Source: Ramlibacter sp. (GTDB taxonomy: Bacteria > Pseudomonadota > Gammaproteobacteria > Burkholderiales > Burkholderiaceae_C). From it: a DNA stretch of 64,000 nucleotides. The notes beneath the pieces were generated by a model. It saw nothing but the letters and a program-made list of their open reading frames with translations, did no database searches and was not told the origin of the DNA. Location: positions 1,302,001-1,366,000 of the forward strand of contig JAHBZM010000001.1 of assembly GCA_019635435.1 (NCBI GenBank), written 5' to 3'. This document shows positions 47,987 to 56,946 of the stretch, in pieces. Numbering within the stretch: the first letter of the stretch is position 1; the number at the start of each line of letters is the position of its first letter. The position numbers and the translations under genes were made by a program.

Positions 47987-49084
47987 TCAGGCACTGAGGC
48001 CGTCGGCCGCCTGAAACAGCGCCTGCCGCGCCTGGCTGATGATCTGGCCCTTCCAGGCGTCGGTGTCGGTGTAGAACGCTTCCATCATCTGCTGCTTGAT
48101 CTGCCGGGCCAGCTCGGGCGGCGCCTCGGGGTGCTGGTGCAGCCAGTGGTCGCCGCGCAGCGCGTGCATCACGTCCAGCACGGGCACGGTGCCGTACTCC
48201 ATGGCGATGCCCGTGTACTCGGCCTGCGGGCACTCGTCGTACACCGATGACCACATCAGGCCGGTCAGGAAGGCCGAGGTGGACGAGCCGTCGTAAATCG
48301 AGGTCACCGGGGTGGCGCCGCCGCCATCCCACCACTGGCGCGCCCGCTTCACGGCCGCGTCGTCGTCGTCGCCGGCATAGATGCGTTCGCCCACGCCGTT
48401 GGGCCCCAGGCCGGTGTGGATGTCGATCCACGCCAGCCGCGCGGCGCGACGGCCGTGCTGGCGCAGCACCTGGCGCAGCGTCTGGTTGCTCCAGGTGGGC
48501 GCGGTGCCGCCAAAGAACAGGCCGTCGGCAAACTCATGCTGGCCGCGTGAAATGGCGGCCTGGTAGGCCGCCTGCCCGCGCGTCGCCAGGAACTGGCCGA
48601 TCGCCGCCGTGTTCTCGGCCGAGGGCGGCCATTCCTCGGGTAGCAGCAGGGGCTGGACTTCGCGGTAGGCCTCGTTCACCGGCAGCGGCTGACTGAAGTC
48701 GTGGAAGTTGCGGTTCAGGTCCACGTTTTCCTGGGTCACGCGGCGCACATGCGAGAACCCATGCGGGTTGAGTGCGTGGATGTAGAGCACGGCCACGCCC
48801 TGCGCGCGGGCCTTGTCGCGCCATTCCTGGTCGTGCAGCGCGTACACCTGCACCCCCGTGCCGCAATAGCCCTCCACGCCATGGCAGGCGCTGCTGAGCA
48901 CCAGCAGTCTGCGGGCGTCGGCCGGGCCGTCCAGCACCACGTCCATGGCCAGGTCTTCGCCGTCGCGGCCCGGCAGCGGATGGGCATGGGATTCGACCGC
49001 CAGCCCCGCGGCCGCGGCGGCCTCGAGGAACTTGGCTCGGGCTTCGGCATAGCTGGAAGAGAAAGCCTGCGGGATGCCGATCAT
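47987..49084 (-). CDS. DUF2817 / M14-like metallopeptidase
   Basis: 365 aa from ATG 49084. The conserved SSACHGVEGYCG segment holds the H-x-x-E zinc pair. INxDxNRNF is replaced by ENVDLNRNFHDF, and AWIDIHTGLGPNGVGER gives the third ligand. This fits DUF2817, which belongs to the M14 carboxypeptidase-like fold. It is the second gene of an operon with the M20 hydrolase (4-bp overlap at 49081-49084). Confidence 0.85.
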   Translation of the reverse strand: MIGIPQAFSSSYAEARAKFLEAAAAAGLAVESHAHPLPGRDGEDLAMDVVLDGPADARRLLVLSSACHGVEGYCGTGVQVYALHDQEWRDKARAQGVAVLYIHALNPHGFSHVRRVTQENVDLNRNFHDFSQPLPVNEAYREVQPLLLPEEWPPSAENTAAIGQFLATRGQAAYQAAISRGQHEFADGLFFGGTAPTWSNQTLRQVLRQHGRRAARLAWIDIHTGLGPNGVGERIYAGDDDDAAVKRARQWWDGGGATPVTSIYDGSSTSAFLTGLMWSSVYDECPQAEYTGIAMEYGTVPVLDVMHALRGDHWLHQHPEAPPELARQIKQQMMEAFYTDTDAWKGQIISQARQALFQAADGLSA

Positions 49085-50307
49085 GCCGCACCCCCCTGGT
49101 GTGCAGGGGCCACGCCGGCGCCAGGGGCCAGCCACTCCTCGGCCAGCCGCACCCAGTAGGTCGCACCCAGCGGGATCAGGTCGTCGTTGAAGTCATAGCT
49201 CGTGTTGTGGATCACGCAGGGGCCGCCGCCATGCCCGATGTCGCGGTGGGTGCCGTCGCCGTTGTCGATGAAGCAGTAGGCGCCCGGCTTTTCCAGCAGC
49301 ATGAAGGCGAAGTCTTCCGCGCCCATGGTGGGTTCCTGGCGCAGCACGTTGTCCTCGCCCACGATGGACAGCATCACGCGACGCGCGAATTCGGCCTCAC
49401 GCTCGTGGTTGATCAGCGGCGGGTAGTTGCGCACGAACTCGAAGTCGCAGCTGGCCTCATGGGCCGCGCACACATGCTCGGCCACCTGCTTCATGCGCCG
49501 CTCGATCAGGTCCAGCAGTTCCAGCGAGAAGGTGCGCACCGTGCCCTGCAGTTCGCAGGTGTCCGGCACCACGTTGGTGGCTTCGCCGGCATGGATCATG
49601 GTCACCGAAATCACGCCCGGCTCCACGGGCTTCTTGTTGCGGCTGATGATGGTCTGGAAGGCCTGCACCATCTGGCAGGCCACGGGCACCGGGTCAATGC
49701 CGTCGTGCGGCAGGGCCGCGTGGCTGCCCTTGCCGCGGATGGTGATCCTGAATTCATTGGCCGACGCCATCACCGGCCCGGGGCTGACCGCGAACTGCCC
49801 GACCTTGCCGCCCGACCAGTTGTGCATGCCGAACACCGCTTCCATGGGGAACTGCTCGAACAGGCCGTCCTTCATCATCTCGCGGGCGCCGCCGCCGCCT
49901 TCCTCGGCCGGCTGGAAGATCAGGTACACCGTGCCGTCAAAGTTGCGGTGCTGTGCCAGGTGCTGGGCCGCCGCCAGCAGCATGGCCGTGTGGCCGTCGT
50001 GGCCGCAGGCGTGCATCTTGCCGCTGTGCTGGCTGGCGTGGGCGAAGGTGTTGGACTCCTGCATGGGCAGGGCGTCCATGTCGGCGCGCAGGCCGACGGC
50101 GCGCGTGCTGCAGCCGTTCTTCACGATGCCCACCACGCCGGTGGTGCCCAGCCCGCGGTGGATCGGGATGCCCCATTCGGTGAGCTTGGCCGCCACCAGA
50201 TCGGCGGTGCGGACTTCCTCAAAACACAGTTCGGGGTGGGCGTGAATGTCGCGGCGGATGCCGGCAATGCCAGCGGCCTGGGTGACGATGGAATCGATGA
50301 TTTTCAT
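49081..50307 (-). CDS. M20 family amidohydrolase (hippurate hydrolase-like)
   Basis: 408 aa from ATG 50307, with AGGAG on the minus strand just before it. Metal motifs are HACGHDGHTAMLL and QPAEEGGGGAREM, and the dimerisation region has GSHAALPHDGIDP. Such enzymes deacylate N-acyl amino acids. It heads a two-gene peptidase operon and is divergent from argE. The C-terminal tail is alanine/glycine-rich. Confidence 0.92.
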   Translation of the reverse strand: MKIIDSIVTQAAGIAGIRRDIHAHPELCFEEVRTADLVAAKLTEWGIPIHRGLGTTGVVGIVKNGCSTRAVGLRADMDALPMQESNTFAHASQHSGKMHACGHDGHTAMLLAAAQHLAQHRNFDGTVYLIFQPAEEGGGGAREMMKDGLFEQFPMEAVFGMHNWSGGKVGQFAVSPGPVMASANEFRITIRGKGSHAALPHDGIDPVPVACQMVQAFQTIISRNKKPVEPGVISVTMIHAGEATNVVPDTCELQGTVRTFSLELLDLIERRMKQVAEHVCAAHEASCDFEFVRNYPPLINHEREAEFARRVMLSIVGEDNVLRQEPTMGAEDFAFMLLEKPGAYCFIDNGDGTHRDIGHGGGPCVIHNTSYDFNDDLIPLGATYWVRLAEEWLAPGAGVAPAHQGGAA

Positions 50308-50455
50308 GAAGGCTCCTGGTCCGCTATCGTAGCCGCGCCGGCGCGTGCGCGCAGGGCCGCGGCGGCCCGATTTCTGTGTAGTAATAAAGAAGGAATGAGG
50401 GAAGCAATACCCCGGCGGGCCGGGCCGCGTGCTGTTTGGGGCTACAGTCAGGCGC

Positions 50456-51613
50456 ATGATTTCTCCCCGCAGTCTCGAGCTCGCGCAGACCCTGGTGCGC
50501 CTGAACACGGTCAGCGCCAACTCCAATCTGGCGCTGATCCACTTTGTCCGCGACGAGCTGCTCAGGCTCGGCGTGCGCAGCCGCCTGACCTACAACGCCG
50601 ACAAGACCAAGGCCAACCTGTTCGCCACGCTGGGCGAGGGCAAGCCCGGTGGCGTGATCCTGTCGGGCCACACCGACACCGTGCCCTGGGACGGCCAGGA
50701 CTGGCAGACCGACCCGCTGGGCGGCGTGGTGAAAGACGGCCGGCTTTATGGCCGCGGCAGCGCCGACATGAAGGGCTTCATCGCGATCGCGCTGGCCCAT
50801 GCGGGCCTGTTCCTCGAAAGCGCCGCGCCGTTCGCCGTGCACCTGGCGCTCAGCTACGACGAAGAGGTGGGCTGCTTCGGGGTCAGGGAACTGATTGCCG
50901 ACATGCGCGATGCCGGCATTGCGCCGCTGGCCTGCATCGTGGGCGAGCCCACCGACATGGTGCCCGCCATCGCCCACAAGGGCGTGTACCGCTACCGCTG
51001 CTGTGTGCGCGGCAAGGAGGCGCATTCATCGCTCACCCCGCAGTCGGTCAACGCCATCGAGATGGCCGCGCGCGTGGTGGGCAAGCTGCGCGACATGGCC
51101 GAAGGCCTGGAGCGCAACGAACCGCGCTATGAAGGGTTTGACGTGCCGTTCTCGACCGCCAGCGTGGGCCAGTTCCATGGCGGCATGGCCGACAACGTGG
51201 TGCCGCGCGATGCCGAGTTCCGCTATGAATTCCGCGACCTGCCCACGGCCGACGTGGCGGCGCTGCAGGCCGAGCTGGTGGCCCATGCGCGCGCGCTCGA
51301 GCCGGCCATGCAGCGTGTGGCGCCCGATGCAGGCTTCAGTTTTGAGCCCATTTGCGAAGTGCCCAGCTTCCTGGGCTCAGCCGGTGACCCGGTCACGCGG
51401 CTGGCGCAGCGCCTGTCGGGCGAATCCGGCACCACCCTGGTGGCGTTTGGCACCGAGGCGGGGCTGTTCAAGAGGGCCGGCATTCCCACCGTGGTGTGCG
51501 GCCCTGGCAGCATTGTCCAGGCGCACCAGCCCGACGAGTATGTGAGCCTGGACCAGCTGGCGCGCTGCGAGGCCTTCATGCAGGGCCTGAGCGCGGCGCG
51601 CGAGATCGGCTGA
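50456..51613 (+). CDS. argE: Acetylornithine deacetylase
   Basis: 385 aa, M20 family. Metal ligands are H in LSGHTDTVPW, D in GRGSADMKGF, E in SYDEEVG and E in IVGEPTD, and the final H is in VQAHQPDEYV. The length and the pattern (VAFGTEAGLF, PGSIVQAHQPDEYVS) fit ArgE better than DapE. It is divergent from the M20 gene and monocistronic. Confidence 0.88.
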   Translation: MISPRSLELAQTLVRLNTVSANSNLALIHFVRDELLRLGVRSRLTYNADKTKANLFATLGEGKPGGVILSGHTDTVPWDGQDWQTDPLGGVVKDGRLYGRGSADMKGFIAIALAHAGLFLESAAPFAVHLALSYDEEVGCFGVRELIADMRDAGIAPLACIVGEPTDMVPAIAHKGVYRYRCCVRGKEAHSSLTPQSVNAIEMAARVVGKLRDMAEGLERNEPRYEGFDVPFSTASVGQFHGGMADNVVPRDAEFRYEFRDLPTADVAALQAELVAHARALEPAMQRVAPDAGFSFEPICEVPSFLGSAGDPVTRLAQRLSGESGTTLVAFGTEAGLFKRAGIPTVVCGPGSIVQAHQPDEYVSLDQLARCEAFMQGLSAAREIG

Positions 51614-51653
51614 GCCCGCGCGCTGCTGTCTGAGGCTCAGGGGGTGGGCAGGC

Positions 51654-52040
51654 TCAGGGCGTGACCTTGGGCGTGCCGTCGGGCTTCACGTCCTGCGGGC
51701 CCTTGGCGGGCGGCAGTTTGCGGGCCAGCGTGTTGCCGGCGTCGCGCACGGCGCCCGCGGCGCGGTTGCCGGTTTTCTTCACGGCCTTGCCGGCCTTTTT
51801 GGTGGTGCGTTTCACCGCCTTGGCGGGCCTGGAGTTTTCGGCCTTCTGCACCACTTCAGCCGTGGGCTTGTTCTTGTTGGCGGCATTGGGGTCGTTGGGG
51901 TAGGCCTCGCCAGCCTTGTTGGCCGAGGTGGGGCCCGGGCCCGTGGGGTTGGCGTTCTGGGCCTGGACCTGGAAGGTCAGGCCGCAAGCCATCACGGCCA
52001 GCACGGCGGGCCATTGGCGAAGCAGGGGGGTGGTTTTCAT
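51654..52040 (-). CDS. Secreted lysine/alanine-rich protein, unknown function
   Basis: 128 aa. A signal peptide (residues 1-28, ending VQAQ) precedes a low-complexity mature part. That part has KAVKRTTKKAGKAVKKTGN in the middle, like eukaryote-type histone tails, and a proline/lysine-rich end. No enzyme domain is visible. It could bind nucleic acid, DNA or the envelope; function unknown. Confidence 0.65.
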   Translation of the reverse strand: MKTTPLLRQWPAVLAVMACGLTFQVQAQNANPTGPGPTSANKAGEAYPNDPNAANKNKPTAEVVQKAENSRPAKAVKRTTKKAGKAVKKTGNRAAGAVRDAGNTLARKLPPAKGPQDVKPDGTPKVTP

Positions 52041-52137
52041 GGCGTCTCTCCTGGATGGGGAAGCCGCAGTATGGCGCGGCGTGGGCCGGGCGGGGGCCCG
52101 GGACGCCTCCAGCCATCCAAAAGGGGACCCTCCTGAC

Positions 52138-52173
52138 AGCCCGGCAAGGCGCCGGCTGACAAGGCGCCGGGCT
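52138..52173. terminator. Stem-loop between the secreted-protein and ABC genes
   Basis: AGCCCGGC (52138-52145) pairs with GCCGGGCT (52166-52173). The loop holds part of a direct repeat of AAGGCGCCGG. It has no T-run on either strand, so termination is uncertain. It lies 3 bp after the stop of the minus-strand ABC gene. Confidence 0.4.
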
Positions 52174-52176
52174 GCC

Positions 52177-53289
52177 TTACTCGCGCACCCGGCCCTGCGA
52201 GTCGATCAGGCTCAGCTCCACCAGCTTGGAGCCCACGTGCTCGTCGACAAAGTGGACGCGGAAGCCACCGATGTTGACGTCATCCAGGCCCTCGATGGCT
52301 TTCTTGAGCCGCGCGGCGTTCACGTCCTTGCCGGCGCGGCGCAGGGCTTCGGTGAAAGCCCGCGCTGCGATGTAGCCCTCCAGCATGTAGACGTTGGGCT
52401 TGCCCAGCTTGGCCTGGGCCGCATCGGCCTGCAGGTCACGCACCACCGCCAGGCGGGCGGTGTCGCTCTTGGGCACCACGCGCACCAGCACCACGCCCGC
52501 GCCCACCGGGCCCAGCAGGCCGGCCAGCAGGCCCTCACCGGTGTTGGAGAAACCGTAGATCGGGCCCCGGAAGCCTTTGCCGCGCAGGTCGCGGATGGCC
52601 GTGGCGGCGCCCTTGGCATCACCAATCACCAGCACCGACTCGGGTTTGGCGGCCATGGCCTTGTCCACCTCGGCCAGCGGCAGCGTGGCCAACAGGTTGG
52701 CGCCCATGCCGTTCATGGTGCGCTTGGCCGAGTCGAGCGCGGCCAGCGATTCACCGTCGGCGGCGTGCAGGATGGCCAGCTTGCGCGCGCCCAGCGTTTC
52801 GGCATGGCGCGTGATGGCCGCCGCTTCCTCGGAAAAGCCGGGCCGCAGCGAATAGATGTTGGGATACAGCGCGCCATGCAGCTCATCGGCCGCCGCCATG
52901 GGCGCGAACATCAGCACCTCGGTGTCCTTGATGGCCGGGTAGGCCGCCGTGACCTGGGGTGAGCCGTAGTAGCCAAACAGCGCGAGCACGCCCTGGGCCA
53001 GCAGCTTGGTGGTGTTGGCGGCCGTGGTGGCCGGCACCCCGGCGTCGTCCAGCGTCACCAGGTCGATCTGCCGGCCCGCCACCCCGCCCGCGGCGTTGAC
53101 ACGGTCAAAGTAGAGCTTGGCCCCCTGGTGGAACGGCAGCGCCAGCGCGGCCGCCGGGCCCGTGAGCGCCACGGACTGGCCCAGTGTGATGCTGGTCTTG
53201 CTGACCCCATCCTGGGCGTGGACTGTGGCCACGCCCAGCGTGAGGGCGGCTACCATCAAGGCCCGAACGACGTTTTCGGCGAATTTCAT
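52177..53289 (-). CDS. Branched-chain-amino-acid-type ABC substrate-binding protein
   Basis: 370 aa. A signal peptide (1-25, ending VHAQ) is followed by a periplasmic binding protein of the Leu/Ile/Val (Peripla_BP_6) class. Landmarks are ITLGQSVALTGPAAAL, INLVTLDDAG-type IDLVTLDDAGVP and YGYYGSPQVTAAYP. No permease or ATPase genes are adjacent, so it is an orphan binding protein, which is common in Comamonadaceae. Confidence 0.9.
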   Translation of the reverse strand: MKFAENVVRALMVAALTLGVATVHAQDGVSKTSITLGQSVALTGPAAALALPFHQGAKLYFDRVNAAGGVAGRQIDLVTLDDAGVPATTAANTTKLLAQGVLALFGYYGSPQVTAAYPAIKDTEVLMFAPMAAADELHGALYPNIYSLRPGFSEEAAAITRHAETLGARKLAILHAADGESLAALDSAKRTMNGMGANLLATLPLAEVDKAMAAKPESVLVIGDAKGAATAIRDLRGKGFRGPIYGFSNTGEGLLAGLLGPVGAGVVLVRVVPKSDTARLAVVRDLQADAAQAKLGKPNVYMLEGYIAARAFTEALRRAGKDVNAARLKKAIEGLDDVNIGGFRVHFVDEHVGSKLVELSLIDSQGRVRE

Positions 53290-53318
53290 GTTTTTGTCTC
53301 CTGCGTACGCTTGTTTTT

Positions 53319-53335
53319 GCTACCAAGGCCTTAGC
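53319..53335. repeat. Isolated 17-bp arm resembling family-1 repeat
   Basis: GCTACCAAGGCCTTAGC has the exact length and ends of the family-1 arm. No TGSCCGCC or TGGACT body lies on either side. It may be a remnant or chance. It lies in the divergent gap before the molybdopterin oxidoreductase gene. Confidence 0.35.
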
Positions 53336-53357
53336 TCTCAAACTATAGGGTTACTTC

Positions 53358-55475
53358 ATGGGTGACACCATCCGCATCTCCCCTAGCGTCAGTTTGGTGA
53401 AAGCTTCGCACGAAGTGCGCGGCGCGTGTCCCCATGATTGCCCTGATACCTGTGCCCTGGTCACCACGGTTCAGGACGGCGTGGCGCTCAAGGTCCAGGG
53501 CAACCCCACGCACCGCCACACCGATGGCGCGCTGTGCACCAAGGTCTCGCGCTACACCGAACGCACCTACCACCCCGAACGGCTGCGTCAGCCGTTGCGG
53601 CGCGTGGGCCCCAAGGGCAGCGGCCAGTTCGAACCCGTGAGCTGGGACGAGGCGCTGGACGACATTGCCGCGCGGCTGCAGGCCATTGCGCAGCGCGACC
53701 CGCAGGCCATCGTGCCCTACAGCTACGCCGGCACCATGGGCCTGGTGCAAAGCGAGAGCATGGCGGCGCGCTTCTTCAACCAGCTGGGCGCCTCCCTGCT
53801 GGACCGCACCATCTGCGCCGCGGCCGGCACCGAGGGCCTGACCCAGACCCTGGGCGGCAAGGTCGGCATGAAGGTGGAGTTCTTTGCCGAGGCCAAACTG
53901 ATCCTCATCTGGGGCAGCAACTCGATTGCCAGCAACCTGCATTTCTGGCGGCTGGCCCAGGTGGCCAAGCGCAACGGGGCACGGCTGGTCTGCATTGACC
54001 CGCGCCGCACCGAGACCGCCGACAAATGCCACGAGCACATTGCCCTGCGCCCCGGCACCGACGCCGCGCTGGCGCTGGCGCTGATGCACCAGCTCATCAC
54101 CCATGACTGGCTGGACCACGACTACATTACCCGCCACACGCTGGGCTGGGAGGCCCTGCGCGAGCGCGCGCTGCAGTGGTCGCCGGCGCGTGCGGCGCAG
54201 GTTTGCGGCGTGCCGGTGGAGCAGATCGAGGCGCTGGCGCGTGACTATGGCGCCTGCTTCGTCAACGGGGAGCCCGCCGCCATCCGCCTGAACTACGGCA
54301 TGCAGCGCGTGCGCGGCGGTGGCAACGCGGCGCGCGCCATTGCCTGCCTGCCTGCGCTGATCGGCGCCTGGCGGCACCGGGCCGGTGGCCTGCTGCTGTC
54401 CAGCTCGGGCATGTTCCCGGTCGACAAGGCCGCGCTGCAGCGCCCCGAGCTGCTGGCCGGGCGGACCCCGCGCACCATCAACATGAGCACCATTGGCGAC
54501 GATCTGCTGCGCGATGCCTCGCCCGGCTTCGGCCCGCGCATCGAGGCGCTGGTGGTCTACAACAGCAACCCCGTGGCGGTGGCGCCCGAGTCGGGCAAGG
54601 TGGTGCAGGGCTTTGCCCGCGAGGACCTGTTCACCGTGGTGCTGGAGCACTTCCAGACCGACACCGCCGACTACGCCGACTACGTGCTGCCCGCCACCAC
54701 GCAGCTGGAGCACTGGGATGTGCACCTGGCCTATGGCCACACCGATGCGCTGCTGAACCGCCCGGCCATTGCGCCCGTGGGCCAGGCGCGGCCCAACACC
54801 CAGGTGTTCCGCGAGCTGGCGCAGCGCATGGGCTTTGCCCAGCCCTGTTTCAGCGACAGCGACGAGGACCTGTGCCGCCAAGCCTACGGCGACAAGGTCG
54901 ACTTTGAGGAATTGCTGGCCCAGGGCTTTGCCACGGTTCAGTGGCCGGACGCGCCGTTTGCCCAGGGAGGCTTCCCCACGCCCACGGGCCGCTGCGAGTT
55001 TTTCAGCGAGCGGCTGGCGCGCCAGGGGCTGGATGGCCTGCCCGACCACCTTCCCAATTACGAACTGGCGGGCAGCAGCGAGCGCTACCCGCTGGCCATG
55101 ATCTCGCCGCCGGCGCGCAACTTCCTCAACTCCAGCTTTGTCAACGTCAAAAGCCTGCGCGACATCGAGGGCGAACCCGTGCTCGAGATCCACGAGAGCG
55201 ACGCCGCGCCGCGCGGCATCACCTCGGGCGCCGTGGTGCGCGTCTTCAACGACCGCGGTGAGTACCGCTGCAAGGCCACGGTCTCGAAGCGCGCGCGCCC
55301 GGGCGTGGTCAACGGCATGGGCATCTGGTGGCGCAAGCTGGGGCTGGACGGCACCAACGTCAACCAGCTCACCAGCCAGAACCTGACCGACCTGGGCCGC
55401 GGCCCGGTGTTCTACGACTGCCTGGTGCAGGTCCAGGCCGACGCACCGGCCGCCGCCAGCGTGCCGGTGGCGTGA
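53358..55475 (+). CDS. Molybdopterin-dependent oxidoreductase
   Basis: 705 aa, BisC/formate-dehydrogenase-like superfamily. A 4Fe-4S motif is formed by C24, C28, C32 and C60 (CPHDCPDTC then ALCTK). The molybdopterin domains follow (WGSNSIASNLHFW, VYNSNPVAVAPESG, then a C-terminal MoCo dinucleotide domain, ISPPARNFLNSSF). No selenocysteine codon is seen. There are no partner subunits nearby, so electron acceptor and substrate are unknown. Confidence 0.88.
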   Translation: MGDTIRISPSVSLVKASHEVRGACPHDCPDTCALVTTVQDGVALKVQGNPTHRHTDGALCTKVSRYTERTYHPERLRQPLRRVGPKGSGQFEPVSWDEALDDIAARLQAIAQRDPQAIVPYSYAGTMGLVQSESMAARFFNQLGASLLDRTICAAAGTEGLTQTLGGKVGMKVEFFAEAKLILIWGSNSIASNLHFWRLAQVAKRNGARLVCIDPRRTETADKCHEHIALRPGTDAALALALMHQLITHDWLDHDYITRHTLGWEALRERALQWSPARAAQVCGVPVEQIEALARDYGACFVNGEPAAIRLNYGMQRVRGGGNAARAIACLPALIGAWRHRAGGLLLSSSGMFPVDKAALQRPELLAGRTPRTINMSTIGDDLLRDASPGFGPRIEALVVYNSNPVAVAPESGKVVQGFAREDLFTVVLEHFQTDTADYADYVLPATTQLEHWDVHLAYGHTDALLNRPAIAPVGQARPNTQVFRELAQRMGFAQPCFSDSDEDLCRQAYGDKVDFEELLAQGFATVQWPDAPFAQGGFPTPTGRCEFFSERLARQGLDGLPDHLPNYELAGSSERYPLAMISPPARNFLNSSFVNVKSLRDIEGEPVLEIHESDAAPRGITSGAVVRVFNDRGEYRCKATVSKRARPGVVNGMGIWWRKLGLDGTNVNQLTSQNLTDLGRGPVFYDCLVQVQADAPAAASVPVA

Positions 55476-56569
55476 GGCGCGGGCTCGTCGTGGCCAGCGT
55501 TGCCTCCGTGCTGGCGGCCGGGCTGGCCGCGCTGTGCCTGGGCGGCTGCGCCAACGTGGGCTATTACTGGCAGTCGTTCAGCGGCCACATGGGCCTGATG
55601 AGCGCCGCGCGGCCGGTCAATGACTGGCTGGCCGAAGACGCCGCGCCCGAGGACCTCAAGGCCCGCCTGCGCCTGAGCCAGCGCATCCGCGACTTTGCGG
55701 TGAGCGAGCTGCACCTGCCCGACAACCCCAGCTACCGGCGCTACGCCGACCTGCACCGCCGCGCCGCGGTCTGGAACGTGGTGGCGGCGCCGGCGTTCTC
55801 GCTCACGCTCAAGACCTGGTGCTTCCCCGTGACCGGTTGCGTGGGCTACCGCGGTTACTTTGCGCAGGCCGACGCCGAGGCCGAGGCGGCGCAGCTGCGC
55901 GCCCAGGGGCTGGAGGCCACTGTCTATGGCGTGCCGGCTTACTCCACGCTGGGCTGGATGAACTGGGCCGGTGGCGACCCGCTGCTCAACACCTTCATCC
56001 GCTACCCCGAGGGCGAGCTGGCGCGCATGATCTTCCACGAGCTGGCCCACCAGGTGGTTTATGCCTCGGGCGACACCATGTTCAACGAGTCGTTTGCCAC
56101 CGCGGTGGAGCGCCTGGGCAGCGCGCGCTGGCTGGCCACGCAAAGCTCCGACGCCGCGCGCGCCGAATACGCCGCATTTGACGCGCGGCGCAACCAGTTC
56201 CGCGCGCTGGCGCTGGCCACGCGCCGGCGCCTGGCCGACATTTATGGGTCAAAAGAGGCTGGAGTCCAGGACCGGCGGGCACAGCTTGCTATGAAAAATG
56301 AAGCATACGAGGCCTTCCGGCGTGACTATGCCGCGCTCAAGGCCCGCTGGGGCGGCTACAGCGGCTACGACGCCTGGGTGGCCCAGGCCAACAATGCCTC
56401 GTTCGGCGCGCAAGCCGCCTATGACGAGCTGGTGCCCGGTTTTGAGGCGCTGTTTGCGCGCGGCGCCGGCCACCCCGCGCAGCAGTGGCCGCAGTTTTAT
56501 GATGCGGTCAGGCGGTTGGCCGCCATGCCCCGGGACGAGCGCCACCAGGCGCTGACCCTCACGCGTTAG
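55472..56569 (+). CDS. Lipoprotein aminopeptidase (PF10023-like)
   Basis: 365 aa from GTG 55472, which overlaps the preceding stop. A lipoprotein signal has lipobox CLGGC at residues 22-26. The HExxH zinc motif is in MIFHELAHQVVY near residue 190, followed by NESFATAVE with the third ligand. It matches the predicted aminopeptidase family PF10023. Residues ~260-280 are encoded by a dispersed repeat, in frame. Confidence 0.85.
   Translation: MRRGLVVASVASVLAAGLAALCLGGCANVGYYWQSFSGHMGLMSAARPVNDWLAEDAAPEDLKARLRLSQRIRDFAVSELHLPDNPSYRRYADLHRRAAVWNVVAAPAFSLTLKTWCFPVTGCVGYRGYFAQADAEAEAAQLRAQGLEATVYGVPAYSTLGWMNWAGGDPLLNTFIRYPEGELARMIFHELAHQVVYASGDTMFNESFATAVERLGSARWLATQSSDAARAEYAAFDARRNQFRALALATRRRLADIYGSKEAGVQDRRAQLAMKNEAYEAFRRDYAALKARWGGYSGYDAWVAQANNASFGAQAAYDELVPGFEALFARGAGHPAQQWPQFYDAVRRLAAMPRDERHQALTLTR
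56247..56306 (-). repeat. Dispersed palindromic repeat, family 1, copy 7 (inside the aminopeptidase gene)
   Basis: The arm GCTATGAAAAATGAAGC is at 56288-56304. The body on the minus strand has TGCCCGCC and TGGACTCCAGCC, ending TTTTGACCC. It is read in frame as SKEAGVQDRRAQLAMKNEAY. Confidence 0.8.
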
Positions 56570-56585
56570 AACAAGGAGACACACG

Positions 56586-56915
56586 GTGCCTGACATTCAA
56601 ATCAAGCGGGAGCATGCGCTGGGCCTGGCCGGGGCGCGCAAGATCGCCTTCCAGTGGGCCGAGATGGCCGAAGAGAAGTTCGACATGGAATGCACCTACG
56701 AGGAAGGCAAGAGCGAGGACCTCGTCACCTTCACGCGCTCGGGCGTCAACGGCGAGCTCAAGGTCACCAAGGACTGTTTCGAGCTGGACGCGCGGCTGGG
56801 TTTTCTGCTGGGGGCTTTCAAGGACCGGATCGAGGGCGAGATCGTGAAGAACCTCGACACCCTGCTGGCCGCCAAGGCGCCGGCCGCCAAGAAGGCCGCG
56901 CGCAAGAAGGCCTGA
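56586..56915 (+). CDS. Polyhydroxyalkanoic-acid system protein
   Basis: 109 aa from GTG 56586. The pattern IxIKREHALGLAGARKIAFQ and the later ELKVTKDCFELDARLGFLLG fit the PHA granule region family (PF09650), found near phasins and PHA synthases. It carries a basic lysine/alanine tail (KAPAAKKAARKKA), a feature of phasin-like DNA-contacting proteins. Role is inferred from the family only. Confidence 0.8.
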   Translation: MPDIQIKREHALGLAGARKIAFQWAEMAEEKFDMECTYEEGKSEDLVTFTRSGVNGELKVTKDCFELDARLGFLLGAFKDRIEGEIVKNLDTLLAAKAPAAKKAARKKA

Positions 56916-56946
56916 GCGTGCGTCCCGCCGCGCCACGGGCCGGCCC

